Below are positions 32,360 to 39,563 of a stretch of DNA of 39,563 bases, piece by piece; within the stretch, counting starts at the first letter, position 1, and each line of letters opens with the position of its first letter. The position numbers were made by a program, and so were the translations under genes. The stretch covers positions 1 through 39,563 of the forward strand of contig RAYM01000049.1 of NCBI GenBank assembly GCA_003611805.1, written 5' to 3'. The stretch comes from a bacterium 1xD42-87 (GTDB lineage Bacteria > Bacillota > Clostridia > Lachnospirales > Lachnospiraceae). The notes below the pieces were generated by a model that ran no database searches, had not been told where the DNA came from, and saw only the letters and a list, made by a program, of their open reading frames with translations.

Positions 32360-33802
32360 CTACGGCGCCACCACTACAATCTCATCCTTTTCAGAAACGC
32401 CCTGCACATTCAGCCCTGTTCCCCGATATTCTTCGATCTGCTTTATCACTGTCTCATCCAGCACTTCTCCCGGCGCCACAATCGGGCTTCCCGGCGGATA
32501 AAGGCTGATAAAGTCAGCCGCTGCCCTGCCCATGGCTTCTCCAAGCGGAATCGTCTCCCACTCGCTGTGAAATGCCCGTGCGAGCGGCATACAGCTTTTC
32601 AGTTTCCTGACCGGCGCTTCCTGTACGGATGCGGAATCTGCCCCATCTGCACTCATCTTTATCCTACCATCTATTTCACAGAGCGCATCAGCCAATCTCT
32701 GCCAGCCTTCCGCCTCGTCCATCAGCGTCATAATGGCCAGCACATAAGTTTCCGCCGCCATTTCCATTTCCAAATGATAAGTTTGCCGCAAAATATTGTC
32801 AAGTCCCCTGCCTGACGTATCCGTACCTTTGACGGAAATCACCAGTTTACCGGGATCCCAGCCTTTCAGCTCATGTTCCTTTTGTGACACATTCGTCACA
32901 TTTGCTATGCGGATATGTTTGAGTCGCGCCGCCTTTTCACAAAAGCTTTCAAAATATCCTCTCATGGCGGCAAACCGCTCCTGCCCCTGTTCTTTTAGAA
33001 ACTTGATACAGGCATCCATGCTCGCCATAAGTACATAGGATGGACTGCTGCTTTGCAGCATGGAGAGATATCTCCGCAGTTTCCCTCTATCTACCCTGTT
33101 ACCGTTTACATGCAGAAGCGCCGTCTGCGTCATTGCCGGCAGCGTTTTGTGCAGGCTGTGAATTACCAGATCCGCTCCGCCCGCTATGGCTCCCTGCGGC
33201 AGATGCGGCGACAACCCGAAATGTGACCCATGCGCCTCATCCACAATCAAAATCTTCCCCCGCGCATGTACTGCGGCGGCAATCCCGGGAATATCGGAAA
33301 CAACGCCCTCGTAGGTCGGAGAAGTAATAACCACTGCCTTTACCTCGGGATATGTGTCCAGAAGATTCCCGATCTCACCCGCAGACACTCCGCCATAAAT
33401 ATCATACTCCGAAATTATTTCCGGATAATAATACCGCACAATCAGTCCTTGCAGAATCGCCGCATTGTATACCGACTTATGGCAGTTGCGGGCTATCAGA
33501 ATTTCATCCAACGGTTCAACCGCCGCCATAACTGCCGCCATCATCCCCCCAGTGCTGCCGTTTATCATAAAGTAAGTCTCATCCGCCCCGTAAAGGCAGT
33601 TGGCACGTAACTGTCCCTCCCTCAGAATACCCTCCGCCTGATGCAGATTGTCGAATCCATCTATCTCCGTCACGTCGATTCTATGATAATCCGCCATCTC
33701 ACCGCCTGCCGGATTCCGTTTATGTCCCGGCATATGATAGGGATAAAAATCGCTTGCCGCATAGTCCGATAACGCCTGATACAGGCTTTTCCCGGCTGTC
33801 AT
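32360..33802 (-). CDS. YaaO-like Orn/Lys/Arg decarboxylase family protein
   Basis: This 480-residue PLP-dependent enzyme of fold type I is the same length as Bacillus YaaO. It shows YPYHMPGHKRNP, DVTEIDGFDNLHQAEG, NGSTGGMMAAVMA, ILIVDEAHGSHFG (D188, H191) and the PLP lysine K219 in SLHKTLPAMTQ. The C-terminal part has YPPGSPIVAPGE, typical of these decarboxylases. It probably decarboxylates arginine, lysine or ornithine to a polyamine precursor; the substrate cannot be assigned. The ATG overlaps the HD-gene stop (ATGA), so translation is coupled. Confidence 0.9.
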   Translation of the reverse strand: MTAGKSLYQALSDYAASDFYPYHMPGHKRNPAGGEMADYHRIDVTEIDGFDNLHQAEGILREGQLRANCLYGADETYFMINGSTGGMMAAVMAAVEPLDEILIARNCHKSVYNAAILQGLIVRYYYPEIISEYDIYGGVSAGEIGNLLDTYPEVKAVVITSPTYEGVVSDIPGIAAAVHARGKILIVDEAHGSHFGLSPHLPQGAIAGGADLVIHSLHKTLPAMTQTALLHVNGNRVDRGKLRRYLSMLQSSSPSYVLMASMDACIKFLKEQGQERFAAMRGYFESFCEKAARLKHIRIANVTNVSQKEHELKGWDPGKLVISVKGTDTSGRGLDNILRQTYHLEMEMAAETYVLAIMTLMDEAEGWQRLADALCEIDGRIKMSADGADSASVQEAPVRKLKSCMPLARAFHSEWETIPLGEAMGRAAADFISLYPPGSPIVAPGEVLDETVIKQIEEYRGTGLNVQGVSEKDEIVVVAP

Positions 33803-34341
33803 GACGCCTTAGCCCCATGTCCCCGGTGAACGCCCACCGTTTCCAGAAGCGAGCAATACTTATCCGCGGCTGTCACGACCCATGCCTCCCTGCAGGTGGG
33901 CGGTACCACCGACAAAGGCCACATATGTTTCTTTATAATTTCCCTTTGGATGTCACTCAGGTCATATTCCTTTTCCGCATTCTGGAGCGCTGTCATCGGA
34001 TGATGAAAACCATGCAGGCGTTTTCTCTGAGACAGATATGCCTTATCGTGCCAGTCGTAAAGGAAATAATCGTGCAGCAGCGCCCCCCGAATAAGGTCAT
34101 GCTTATTGCAGCCAATTCTCAGCTTTTTGTTCAAAAGAAGGCTGTAACGCGCCACATCCATACAATGATTATGCACTGTCATGGTACCGTGCTGGATATG
34201 CCCTCTCGTCTTTCTGAAATTCTCAGAATTTAAAATATCCCCGCCATGCTCCCGGAGTTGCTCATGGATTCTCTTATAGCGTTCATAAAGCCTCTGCAGA
34301 CGTTCCCTGCGCCTTTTTTGATGGTTCTTAAACAGTTCCAT
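33799..34341 (-). CDS. HD-domain phosphohydrolase-like protein
   Basis: This 180-residue protein starts with a basic helical stretch (KNHQKRRRERLQRLYERYKR). An HD domain follows: H in MTVHNHCMDVARYSLLL, the HD pair in IRGALLHDYFLYDWHD, and a later D in VVTAADKYCSLLETVGVH. HD proteins hydrolyse phosphate bonds of nucleotides or second messengers with metal ions; the substrate is unknown. It overlaps the decarboxylase gene by four bases. Confidence 0.85.
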   Translation of the reverse strand: MELFKNHQKRRRERLQRLYERYKRIHEQLREHGGDILNSENFRKTRGHIQHGTMTVHNHCMDVARYSLLLNKKLRIGCNKHDLIRGALLHDYFLYDWHDKAYLSQRKRLHGFHHPMTALQNAEKEYDLSDIQREIIKKHMWPLSVVPPTCREAWVVTAADKYCSLLETVGVHRGHGAKAS

Positions 34342-34377
34342 TATTTCTTTTCCTCCATTTCCTGCGGGTGATGTTCA

Positions 34378-35568
34378 TCAGCTGCTGTACCGCCCCTCTT
34401 CCACCAGATTATGCAGTACCCCGGCACGATGTGCCCAAGTATGTCCCGCCTGCGCCAGCTCATAGCCACTGTCCGCTATTTCCTGCATACGATCCGGATC
34501 AGACAGCAATTCTTTCGCTATTTCCGGCAGCCGCTCCATTCTCTCCAGAGAGTATAGGCTGCAGTCTTTACCGTCATGCAAAATTTCATCCAAATAGATA
34601 CTGCTATCCGTCAGACAGACTGCTCCGTTCAACATGGAATTAAATATTCTGTCATGGGCGCCATTCTTGAACCACGGCATCACGTTCAGGGAAAGCTTCG
34701 CCTGGCACAGTTTTTTCAGGCATCCCTCGGAATCCAAGCTGTTCATAATCATCAGATTCTCCGGATGCCTGCATTCCAAAAGCTCCCATCCGTCACCAAA
34801 AACATGCACTTTAATCCCCGCATCCACAAGCTCCTGTATTGCCCGCCCCCTGAATGTATAGCGCACATACAGATCAATAAAGGTGAGCGCTGCAAGAGTC
34901 TTCTTCAGCTCCTCCTCCGGCACCTCGGAGAGTTCTGCCAGAAGATGCGTTTCCGCCACTTCTTCCACCGTCTTGTCGGGGTGCATGAAAAGATCCTCTA
35001 TCATTCCATGATAAAAGGCTGTGTACTCGTCGTCAATCCTTGTAATATATTTATCGAAAGTGGAAGGCTTACAGTAGTTCCCCACCATTATCACATCATA
35101 CTTACGGCAGGCAATCGGTACATTGGATTTGTTCGGATACAGTTTCGTGCCTGCGAGCGGCAAAAATGGTCCGTTCTTAATTTCCGGAAAAAATCTGCGC
35201 ATATATATCTCGTGGTTTTTGTCAATGCTGATATGATGATAGTGTGCGGGAACCTTTTCCAGAAAATGATGATAATACATGGGATGATCCACCACAATAT
35301 TATAGCTGGGAATGCGCAATGCTTCCCACATCAACGTATCATTCTCATCCAGGAAATATTGTTCCCCGCTCATTCCGTGAAAATTAAAATTGATAAGCGC
35401 CGTATTGTCCTGCTCAAAAAATCGGAAAAATTTCTCCGTGCTCTCCCACGGTTTGCTCAGGTCATAAATAAACGTTTCATGCCCAAGCCCTTTCATTGCC
35501 TCCGCGATCTGCTTGGAAAAATATCCCTGTGTCTCAATGTCCCCCGTAAAAAACAACAGCTTTTTCAT
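34378..35568 (-). CDS. CgeB-like glycosyltransferase
   Basis: This 396-residue protein is of the DUF3880/CgeB type, with a GT4-like C-terminal domain. The C-terminal region KVHVFGDGWELLECRHPENL, SLNVMPWFKNGAHDRIFNSM and GAVCLTDSSIYLDEILHDGK carries the nucleotide-sugar binding pattern with the conserved Glu/Asp near the end (YLDEIL). CgeB in Bacillus affects the outer spore surface; other members glycosylate flagellin or polysaccharide. It is followed by the HD gene after 36 bases. Acceptor and sugar are unknown. Confidence 0.82.
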   Translation of the reverse strand: MKKLLFFTGDIETQGYFSKQIAEAMKGLGHETFIYDLSKPWESTEKFFRFFEQDNTALINFNFHGMSGEQYFLDENDTLMWEALRIPSYNIVVDHPMYYHHFLEKVPAHYHHISIDKNHEIYMRRFFPEIKNGPFLPLAGTKLYPNKSNVPIACRKYDVIMVGNYCKPSTFDKYITRIDDEYTAFYHGMIEDLFMHPDKTVEEVAETHLLAELSEVPEEELKKTLAALTFIDLYVRYTFRGRAIQELVDAGIKVHVFGDGWELLECRHPENLMIMNSLDSEGCLKKLCQAKLSLNVMPWFKNGAHDRIFNSMLNGAVCLTDSSIYLDEILHDGKDCSLYSLERMERLPEIAKELLSDPDRMQEIADSGYELAQAGHTWAHRAGVLHNLVEEGRYSS

Positions 35569-35622
35569 CGCCGCACTCCTTTTTATTGTGCTGTCAACTA
35601 CTCTTTATATCGGCTGTATTTC

Positions 35623-36033
35623 CTATTCTAAACAGTTTATTGTCTTTTCCAGCTCCTCAATATATTTTTTTGCCTCTCTCTCCCTCGCTCCCCCCGGCGC
35701 AGTTTCCAGATACGCTCTGATCTCATCAATATAGGGCGCCCTGTCATCAGAAATCCTTCCCCTCCTATAGGCGAGATAGGTGTCTGCAAACGTCCAGTAC
35801 CCGTCAAATTCCTCCTCATAGTCTCTGTCAAAGTAGAGAGAAGAGTAAATGTGCGCTGGTCCGAACATGCTCTCATCCAGTTCTATTGTCTCAAGGCGAT
35901 AGGACAGCGACCTCGTCATGTAACTGCGGGATAACTGGCGAAACCGTCCAAAACAAAACGCCATACACACAAAAAACAGAATCGTAAATATAACAATCAA
36001 CATATAATACCATGCATTGCTCTTATTTTTCAA
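35623..36033 (-). CDS. Small membrane protein of the zinc-ribbon trio
   Basis: This 136-residue protein has one N-terminal membrane helix (about 8-28, YYMLIVIFTILFFVCMAFCF) and an acidic, helical extracytoplasmic or cytoplasmic part (DRDYEEEFDGYWTFADTYLA). No family was recognised. It uses a TTG start that overlaps the end of the preceding gene by 11 bases, with GGAGG six bases upstream inside that gene. It is the third member of an overlapping set with the two zinc-ribbon proteins. Confidence 0.75.
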   Translation of the reverse strand: MKNKSNAWYYMLIVIFTILFFVCMAFCFGRFRQLSRSYMTRSLSYRLETIELDESMFGPAHIYSSLYFDRDYEEEFDGYWTFADTYLAYRRGRISDDRAPYIDEIRAYLETAPGGAREREAKKYIEELEKTINCLE

Positions 36034-36769
36034 AATACGCCTCCATTCTCCGTTTGGTGACGCCTTCTATATCCGCGCTTCCTTCCAGTGTAAATTGTTT
36101 CCCTGACCCCAGAGTCTTTAACGTCTCAATTTCTTCCTCTGTCAGCCGGTAGTAATTCCTTAAATAACCGTCAACCTCGTTCACCAGTTCATTTTTGACC
36201 GCGCTGTTCCCCTTCGAACTGTAAAAAATCTGCAAACTGGTCACATCCGTATCACGCAGAGCGGGATAATTGTCCCCTTCGTCCATGGATTCCATGGACT
36301 GCAGCACCCCTGTCAGAATAATAGAATAATTATAAATATCTGAAAGCTCCGCCGCGTATTCCGGATAGTTCTTGAAAAGCTCACCTGTCGGGTCAGTGGT
36401 CGAAGCCAACAGGTACGCGCGTATATACTGCCCCTCGTCCAAATACTCGGCAACCATCTCCTTATTTTGTGCAAGACGCGGTCCGCTCACCTGATAAGAA
36501 GACTTCTCGGAAAAGCGGTACTGATAAAAAGCGACAAAACCGAGAGAAACGATGGCAATCGCCAAAAAGACGATTCCCAGCCCGAATGTCAAATGCCGCA
36601 GCACCTGACTCGTCCCGCTCTCTAACAGTTCATCCCGCTTTTTCTCATATGCCGCGTCATAAGCTTGCAGCTCTTTCGCCAGCTTCAAAGCATGTTCATT
36701 GACCGTACCGCAATAGGGACATCTCAGCTGGTCACTGGCAAAATCAGCGCCGCAGTTTGTACATTTCAT
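36023..36769 (-). CDS. Zinc-ribbon membrane protein
   Basis: This 248-residue protein begins with a zinc ribbon (C3, C6, C17, C20: MKCTNCGADF and RCPYCG), then a charged helix, a membrane helix at about 60-82 and a C-terminal domain of about 165 residues with helical repeats (AEYLDEGQYIRAYLLAS, YAAELSDIYNYSIILTG). The ribbon should face the cytoplasm and the large domain the outside. No family was recognised. GGAAGG precedes the ATG, which lies 26 bases inside the end of the previous gene. Confidence 0.8.
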   Translation of the reverse strand: MKCTNCGADFASDQLRCPYCGTVNEHALKLAKELQAYDAAYEKKRDELLESGTSQVLRHLTFGLGIVFLAIAIVSLGFVAFYQYRFSEKSSYQVSGPRLAQNKEMVAEYLDEGQYIRAYLLASTTDPTGELFKNYPEYAAELSDIYNYSIILTGVLQSMESMDEGDNYPALRDTDVTSLQIFYSSKGNSAVKNELVNEVDGYLRNYYRLTEEEIETLKTLGSGKQFTLEGSADIEGVTKRRMEAYFEK

Positions 36770-37397
36770 CTTCCAGACCTTCCTCCATCATGATTTCCGT
36801 TTCACGCTCTACTTCTTTGGCAAGCGCCGCCTCAATCTCCTCATCCGTCCCATAGACAGAGAAGAAAATGTCATCTGCCCGCATATCATAGTCCTCCGCC
36901 ATGATTTCATAGATAAACAGCATTTCCTCCGTATCATGCGCCTGATATGCCTCGTCGAAAAGAGACGGATAGGTATGCAGAAACCATGCCGTGCGGTAGA
37001 GAAAATAGTCGGGTGATTCCAGATAAACCTCACACTCATCAATCAGATACTGTTCCAGCTTGTCCCATTCTTCTTTCTCATAAGCCTTCTGCATATCACC
37101 GGACAGCCTGTCCATCTCACGCTGCGTCCCCGCCGCATTCATCTCCTCTGGTATATTAAGGAAAACTGCAAACGCCAACAGCAAAAACAGAACCAGCAGC
37201 GTGACAACAACAACTAACCCCACTTTTTTCGGAGCAGACATGGTCTCGGACTGTGCCCTTTTTACTTCACGGATCTTTCTGTCCGTATTCTCTCTGCTTA
37301 AATCAACCAGTTCCCTGCCACAGTAAGGGCAGAATGCTGTTCTCGCGTCGGCTGCTCCTGCGCCACAGCCAGGACATATCCGCATTTTTTGTTCCAC
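36744..37397 (-). CDS. Zinc-ribbon membrane protein, first of trio
   Basis: This 217-residue protein has an N-terminal zinc ribbon (C8, C11, C23, C26: CPGCG and FCPYCG), a basic linker, a membrane helix at about 59-81 (VGLVVVVTLLVLFLLLAFAV) and a very acidic C-terminal domain (EEWDKLEQYLIDECEVYLES, EEIEAALAKEVERETEIM). Its plan matches the following gene, suggesting duplication and divergence. GTG 37397 is chosen because GGGAGGA lies ten bases upstream. Function unknown. Confidence 0.8.
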   Translation of the reverse strand: MEQKMRICPGCGAGAADARTAFCPYCGRELVDLSRENTDRKIREVKRAQSETMSAPKKVGLVVVVTLLVLFLLLAFAVFLNIPEEMNAAGTQREMDRLSGDMQKAYEKEEWDKLEQYLIDECEVYLESPDYFLYRTAWFLHTYPSLFDEAYQAHDTEEMLFIYEIMAEDYDMRADDIFFSVYGTDEEIEAALAKEVERETEIMMEEGLEDEMYKLRR

Positions 37398-37485
37398 AGC
37401 GACAAATTCCTCCCTCTAAGTATGACATGCCCTCCACACAGCCGTGCATCCTGCCGTTAAAAAGGCTGTTGTAAACCGGCAGACA

Positions 37486-38580
37486 TCAGTTCTCCGATAC
37501 TGTTTCCGTATCGCGATACACAAAGGCAGTAATAATAAAACTTGCAGCAAAGGACACGACAGCCACTGCCGCCGCTTTCCATAAATTCGCCGGATCATCC
37601 ACACTGTAAAACATCAGGATCGTCGAGACACATGGGAACGCAAACGTATAACAGTTTACCGTCAAAAGCCCCTGCACCGCTCCCGCAATCATACAGCCGA
37701 AAATATTGCCAATCAACGGCGTTTTTTCCTTAAAACACACGCCAAAAATGGACGGTTCCGCAATCCCGGAAACAAATTCCGTAATCATTGCGCTTATCGA
37801 CATTGCCTTCTTTTCCGCTGTCTTTGATTTGACAAACACCGCAAGGTCACACCCTGCAAGCGATATATTGGATATCAGAAACGCCACCATAATGCCATAA
37901 TCAACGCCCGTTACTCCGATCTGGGTAATTGCCAGCGTAATAAAAATCCAATGCATTCCGGTGGACACCAGTAATGTCGTCAGCGCCGCAAACACCGCCC
38001 ACGCAATCATAGGCACCTTCATCTGCATAGCTTCAAGCCCGTCCGCCAGAAGCCCGCTTAACAGACTGACAACCGGCTCAATAACCAGAATGCCCAAAAG
38101 CGAAGTGATAAAGATGGCGCATACCGCCAGAAAATACGGCTGCAGACTTTCCCTAATCAGCTTTTTCAGCCACTTGACAATATGGGACATACAATAAATC
38201 AGCAAAATAATGGGTATCACATTGTAGGCATAAGTCGCCCCTACCACAGGTATACCCGCAAAGGTAACCCTCTCCCCACTCTCCATCAGAGATGCAAAAT
38301 CCGGAAACAGCATCAAGCACACACTGGCAAGCGCAATCAACGGCTCCGTATCGAAATGCTTCGCCGCGGAGTACGCCACATACACCGGAAGAAAGTAGAA
38401 AGGCGTCGTCGCCAACGCCGACATAATTACTTCTGTCGTCCCCGACAGCACATGTACCGCCGTCAAAAGCATCACTATAATTTTCAGAATACCGCCCGCC
38501 AGAAGAATCGGTATAATCGGCATCATGCACTCCGTAATGTGATCAAATGCCGCCAGAATACTCTTTTTTAACTTATTCAT
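37486..38580 (-). CDS. PTS EIIC membrane component, stand-alone
   Basis: This 364-residue membrane protein resembles the EIIC part of beta-glucoside/sucrose-type phosphotransferase transporters. It has MMPIIPILLAGGILKIIVML at the start, ATYAYNVIPIILLIYCMSHI in the middle and the substrate-loop-like segment SGIAEPSIFGVCFKEKTPLI (family GxxEPxIFG). About ten hydrophobic segments are visible. No EIIB or EIIA domain is attached or encoded beside it, so it must borrow them or have another role. A weak GGTGA site precedes the ATG. Confidence 0.85.
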   Translation of the reverse strand: MNKLKKSILAAFDHITECMMPIIPILLAGGILKIIVMLLTAVHVLSGTTEVIMSALATTPFYFLPVYVAYSAAKHFDTEPLIALASVCLMLFPDFASLMESGERVTFAGIPVVGATYAYNVIPIILLIYCMSHIVKWLKKLIRESLQPYFLAVCAIFITSLLGILVIEPVVSLLSGLLADGLEAMQMKVPMIAWAVFAALTTLLVSTGMHWIFITLAITQIGVTGVDYGIMVAFLISNISLAGCDLAVFVKSKTAEKKAMSISAMITEFVSGIAEPSIFGVCFKEKTPLIGNIFGCMIAGAVQGLLTVNCYTFAFPCVSTILMFYSVDDPANLWKAAAVAVVSFAASFIITAFVYRDTETVSEN

Positions 38581-38764
38581 ATCACTTCACCGTCTGCAGT
38601 CTTTCTCTTCATTGTAAATAGAAAAACAATAATTAGTCGTTACTTATCAATCGTATCATACTCCGGCAGAAAATACTATTCTAAAATCCGATAAATACCT
38701 AATGGATCAGCTCCTCAACTGGCAGTAGAATTATATGAACAGTAAGTAAAAATCCCCTGAAAAC

Positions 38765-38809
38765 AAAAAATCCTCATAATCACTATGACTATAGTAATTA
38801 AAAGGATTT
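38765..38809 (-). terminator. Terminator of the rRNA/tRNA operon
   Basis: On the minus strand AAATCC (38804-38809) pairs with GGATTT, extended by an inner TAATTACTAT/ATAGTGATTA stem, and is followed by TTTTTTG. It begins 12 bases past tRNA-Phe, ending the transcript. Confidence 0.8.
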
Positions 38810-38820
38810 CCAATTATTAA

Positions 38821-38893
<73 letters not shown>

Positions 38894-38899
38894 ATTGAG

Positions 38900-38973
38900 T
38901 AGCGGGGACAGGATTTGAACCTATGACCTTCGGGTTATGAGCCCGACGAGCTTCCAGACTGCTCCACCCCGCG
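38900..38973 (-). tRNA. Initiator tRNA-Met (CAT)
   Basis: 74 bases. It has the initiator hallmarks: an unpaired first position (C1) and three G-C pairs at the base of the anticodon stem (GGG...CCC around CTCATAA). Position 72 is T instead of the usual A, giving a C1-U72 mismatch. CCA is not encoded. Confidence 0.95.
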
Positions 38974-38986
38974 TTATTATATTTTG

Positions 38987-39065
38987 CAGAGAATCACTTG
39001 TGATTCTCTGAGAGCAAATTTTCGGAGAAAATTTACTCGACGTTAATTCTATAAGAATTTACGTC
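38987..39065 (-). repeat. Three consecutive hairpins between tRNA-Tyr and tRNA-fMet
   Basis: CAGAGAATCAC/GTGATTCTCTG (38987-39010, perfect, two-base loop), AAATTTTC/GAAAATTT (39016-39034) and GACGTTAATTCT/AGAATTTACGTC (39039-39065, one mismatch) follow one another in a 94-base spacer. They may direct processing of the tRNA precursor. The first resembles hairpins at 28452 and 27124. Confidence 0.65.
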
Positions 39066-39067
39066 AG

Positions 39068-39149
39068 TGGACGGAGGTGGATTCGAACCACCGAAGCAAT
39101 TTGCAGCAGATTTACAGTCTGTCCCCTTTGGCCACTCGGGAATCCGTCC
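39068..39149 (-). tRNA. tRNA-Tyr (GTA)
   Basis: 82 bases, with the long variable arm of class II tRNAs. The acceptor GGACGGA pairs with TCCGTCC, discriminator A. The anticodon loop CTGTAAA gives GTA. CCA is not encoded. Confidence 0.96.
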
Positions 39150-39169
39150 ATATGATCTTTTACATCAAA

Positions 39170-39242
39170 AGCCGATAAACGGACTCGAACCGTTAACCTG
39201 CTGATTACAAATCAGCTGCTCTGCCAATTGAGCCATATCGGC
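39170..39242 (-). tRNA. tRNA-Thr (TGT)
   Basis: 73 bases. The acceptor GCCGATA pairs with TATCGGC, discriminator T. The anticodon loop TTTGTAA gives TGT. T-arm GGTTCGAGTCC is present. CCA is not encoded. Confidence 0.95.
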
Positions 39243-39275
39243 GCGTAAATTCAAATTCGTCTAACTGGCTTTAAA

Positions 39276-39348
39276 TGGGACCTATAGGGCTCGAACCTAT
39301 GACCCTCTGCTTGTAAGGCAGATGCTCTCCCAGCTGAGCTAAGATCCC
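39276..39348 (-). tRNA. tRNA-Val (TAC)
   Basis: 73 bases. The acceptor GGGATCT pairs with AGGTCCC (one G-U pair), discriminator A. The anticodon loop CTTACAA gives TAC. CCA is not encoded. Confidence 0.95.
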
Positions 39349-39352
39349 AAAG

Positions 39353-39426
39353 CGACCCGGATGGGACTCGAACCCACGACCTCCGCCGTGACAGGGCGGC
39401 GCTCTAACCAACTGAGCCACCGGGCC
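39353..39426 (-). tRNA. tRNA-Asp (GTC)
   Basis: 74 bases. The acceptor GGCCCGG pairs with CCGGGTC (one G-U pair), discriminator G. The anticodon loop CTGTCAC gives GTC. CCA is not encoded. It is the first tRNA after the 23S gene. Confidence 0.96.
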
Positions 39427-39491
39427 AATATCAGGTATCATACCTTCAAAACCAAATACTGAATCTCCTTTTTCTTTCTATCCGTATGCTT

Positions 39492-39563
39492 TGGTTAAGC
39501 CGTCGACCGATTAGTACATGTCAGCTCCACACATTGCTGCGCTTCCACCTCATGCCTATCTAC
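39492..39563 (-). rRNA. 23S ribosomal RNA, 3' end (partial)
   Basis: The minus strand ends with the conserved 23S terminus GTACTAATCGGTCGACGG followed by CTTAACC, which pairs with the 5' end of 23S to form the processing stem. Only about 72 bases are in the window; the rest lies beyond 39563. No 5S gene follows before tRNA-Asp. Confidence 0.93.

Noticed and set aside
37452..37483. Terminator after the EIIC gene (CTGCCG/CGGCAG)
   Set aside because: Only six pairs around a 20-base loop and no U-tract on the transcribed strand; not convincing.
38581..38764. Antiterminator or riboswitch leader before the EIIC gene
   Set aside because: Searched by eye for a RAT-like element or a conserved riboswitch core; only weak A/T-rich stems were seen.

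Overview
The window reads as a chromosome segment of a spore-forming, Gram-positive anaerobe of the Lachnospiraceae/Clostridia type. The evidence is the sporulation genes (SpmA, a CotH-like protein, RicT/YaaT, a CgeB-like glycosyltransferase), a FabK-based type II fatty-acid synthesis cluster, the Bacillus-like order decarboxylase - nucleotide kinase - yaaR - holB - ricT - trmN6 - rsmI, purine-rich ribosome binding sites and frequent GTG/TTG starts. The genus cannot be fixed from the sequence alone.

Layout. (1) About 1-4.8 kb is an AT-richer accessory island: a possible small gene cut by the window edge, a frameshifted tail of a large serine recombinase, a DUF3892 gene paired with an unrecognised 297-residue protein, and an AAA-ATPase plus RloB pair of the AbiL abortive-infection type behind a near-consensus promoter. 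It abuts spmA. The overlapping downstream reading frame, where spmB is expected, ends after 20 codons at a strong hairpin. (2) 5.5-8.7 kb is an operon of CotH-like kinase, DUF4956 membrane protein and VTC-domain polyphosphate polymerase. (3) 8.9-11.1 kb holds a decayed FkbM methyltransferase with a ten-base G/C tract, a DUF4143 ATPase, and three 13-base repeats spaced exactly 33 bp apart. (4) 11.2-20.3 kb holds two divergent signalling units: FIST-GGDEF with an OmpR-type two-component pair (minus), and a second two-component pair with an FtsX-type ABC transporter (plus).

(5) 20.4-27.5 kb is the fatty-acid synthesis cluster on the minus strand, in transcription order acpP, fabK, fabD, fabG, fabF, fabZ, a FabK/nitronate-monooxygenase paralog with extra cysteines, and fabH. 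Palindromes matching the core of the FabT operator (TTTGA-N3-TCAAA) lie at the acpP promoter and in front of fabD. (6) 27.5-34.4 kb is the housekeeping block rsmI, trmN6, ricT, holB, yaaR, a guanylate kinase where Bacillus has tmk, a YaaO-like decarboxylase and an HD protein. (7) 34.4-38.6 kb has the CgeB-like glycosyltransferase, three overlapping membrane-protein genes (two with zinc ribbons) and a stand-alone PTS EIIC. (8) 38.8-39.56 kb is the end of an rRNA operon on the minus strand: the 23S 3' end followed by tRNA-Asp, Val, Thr, Tyr, fMet and Phe and a terminator, with no 5S gene between the 23S gene and the tRNAs.

The strongest leads are the CotH-DUF4956-VTC module, the unrecognised DUF3892-linked gene beside an AbiL-type pair at a disrupted spmAB locus, the 33-bp phased repeats, a family of GAGAAT hairpins at three places, and the zinc-ribbon membrane trio. 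All family assignments come from reading motifs by eye; no database search was run.
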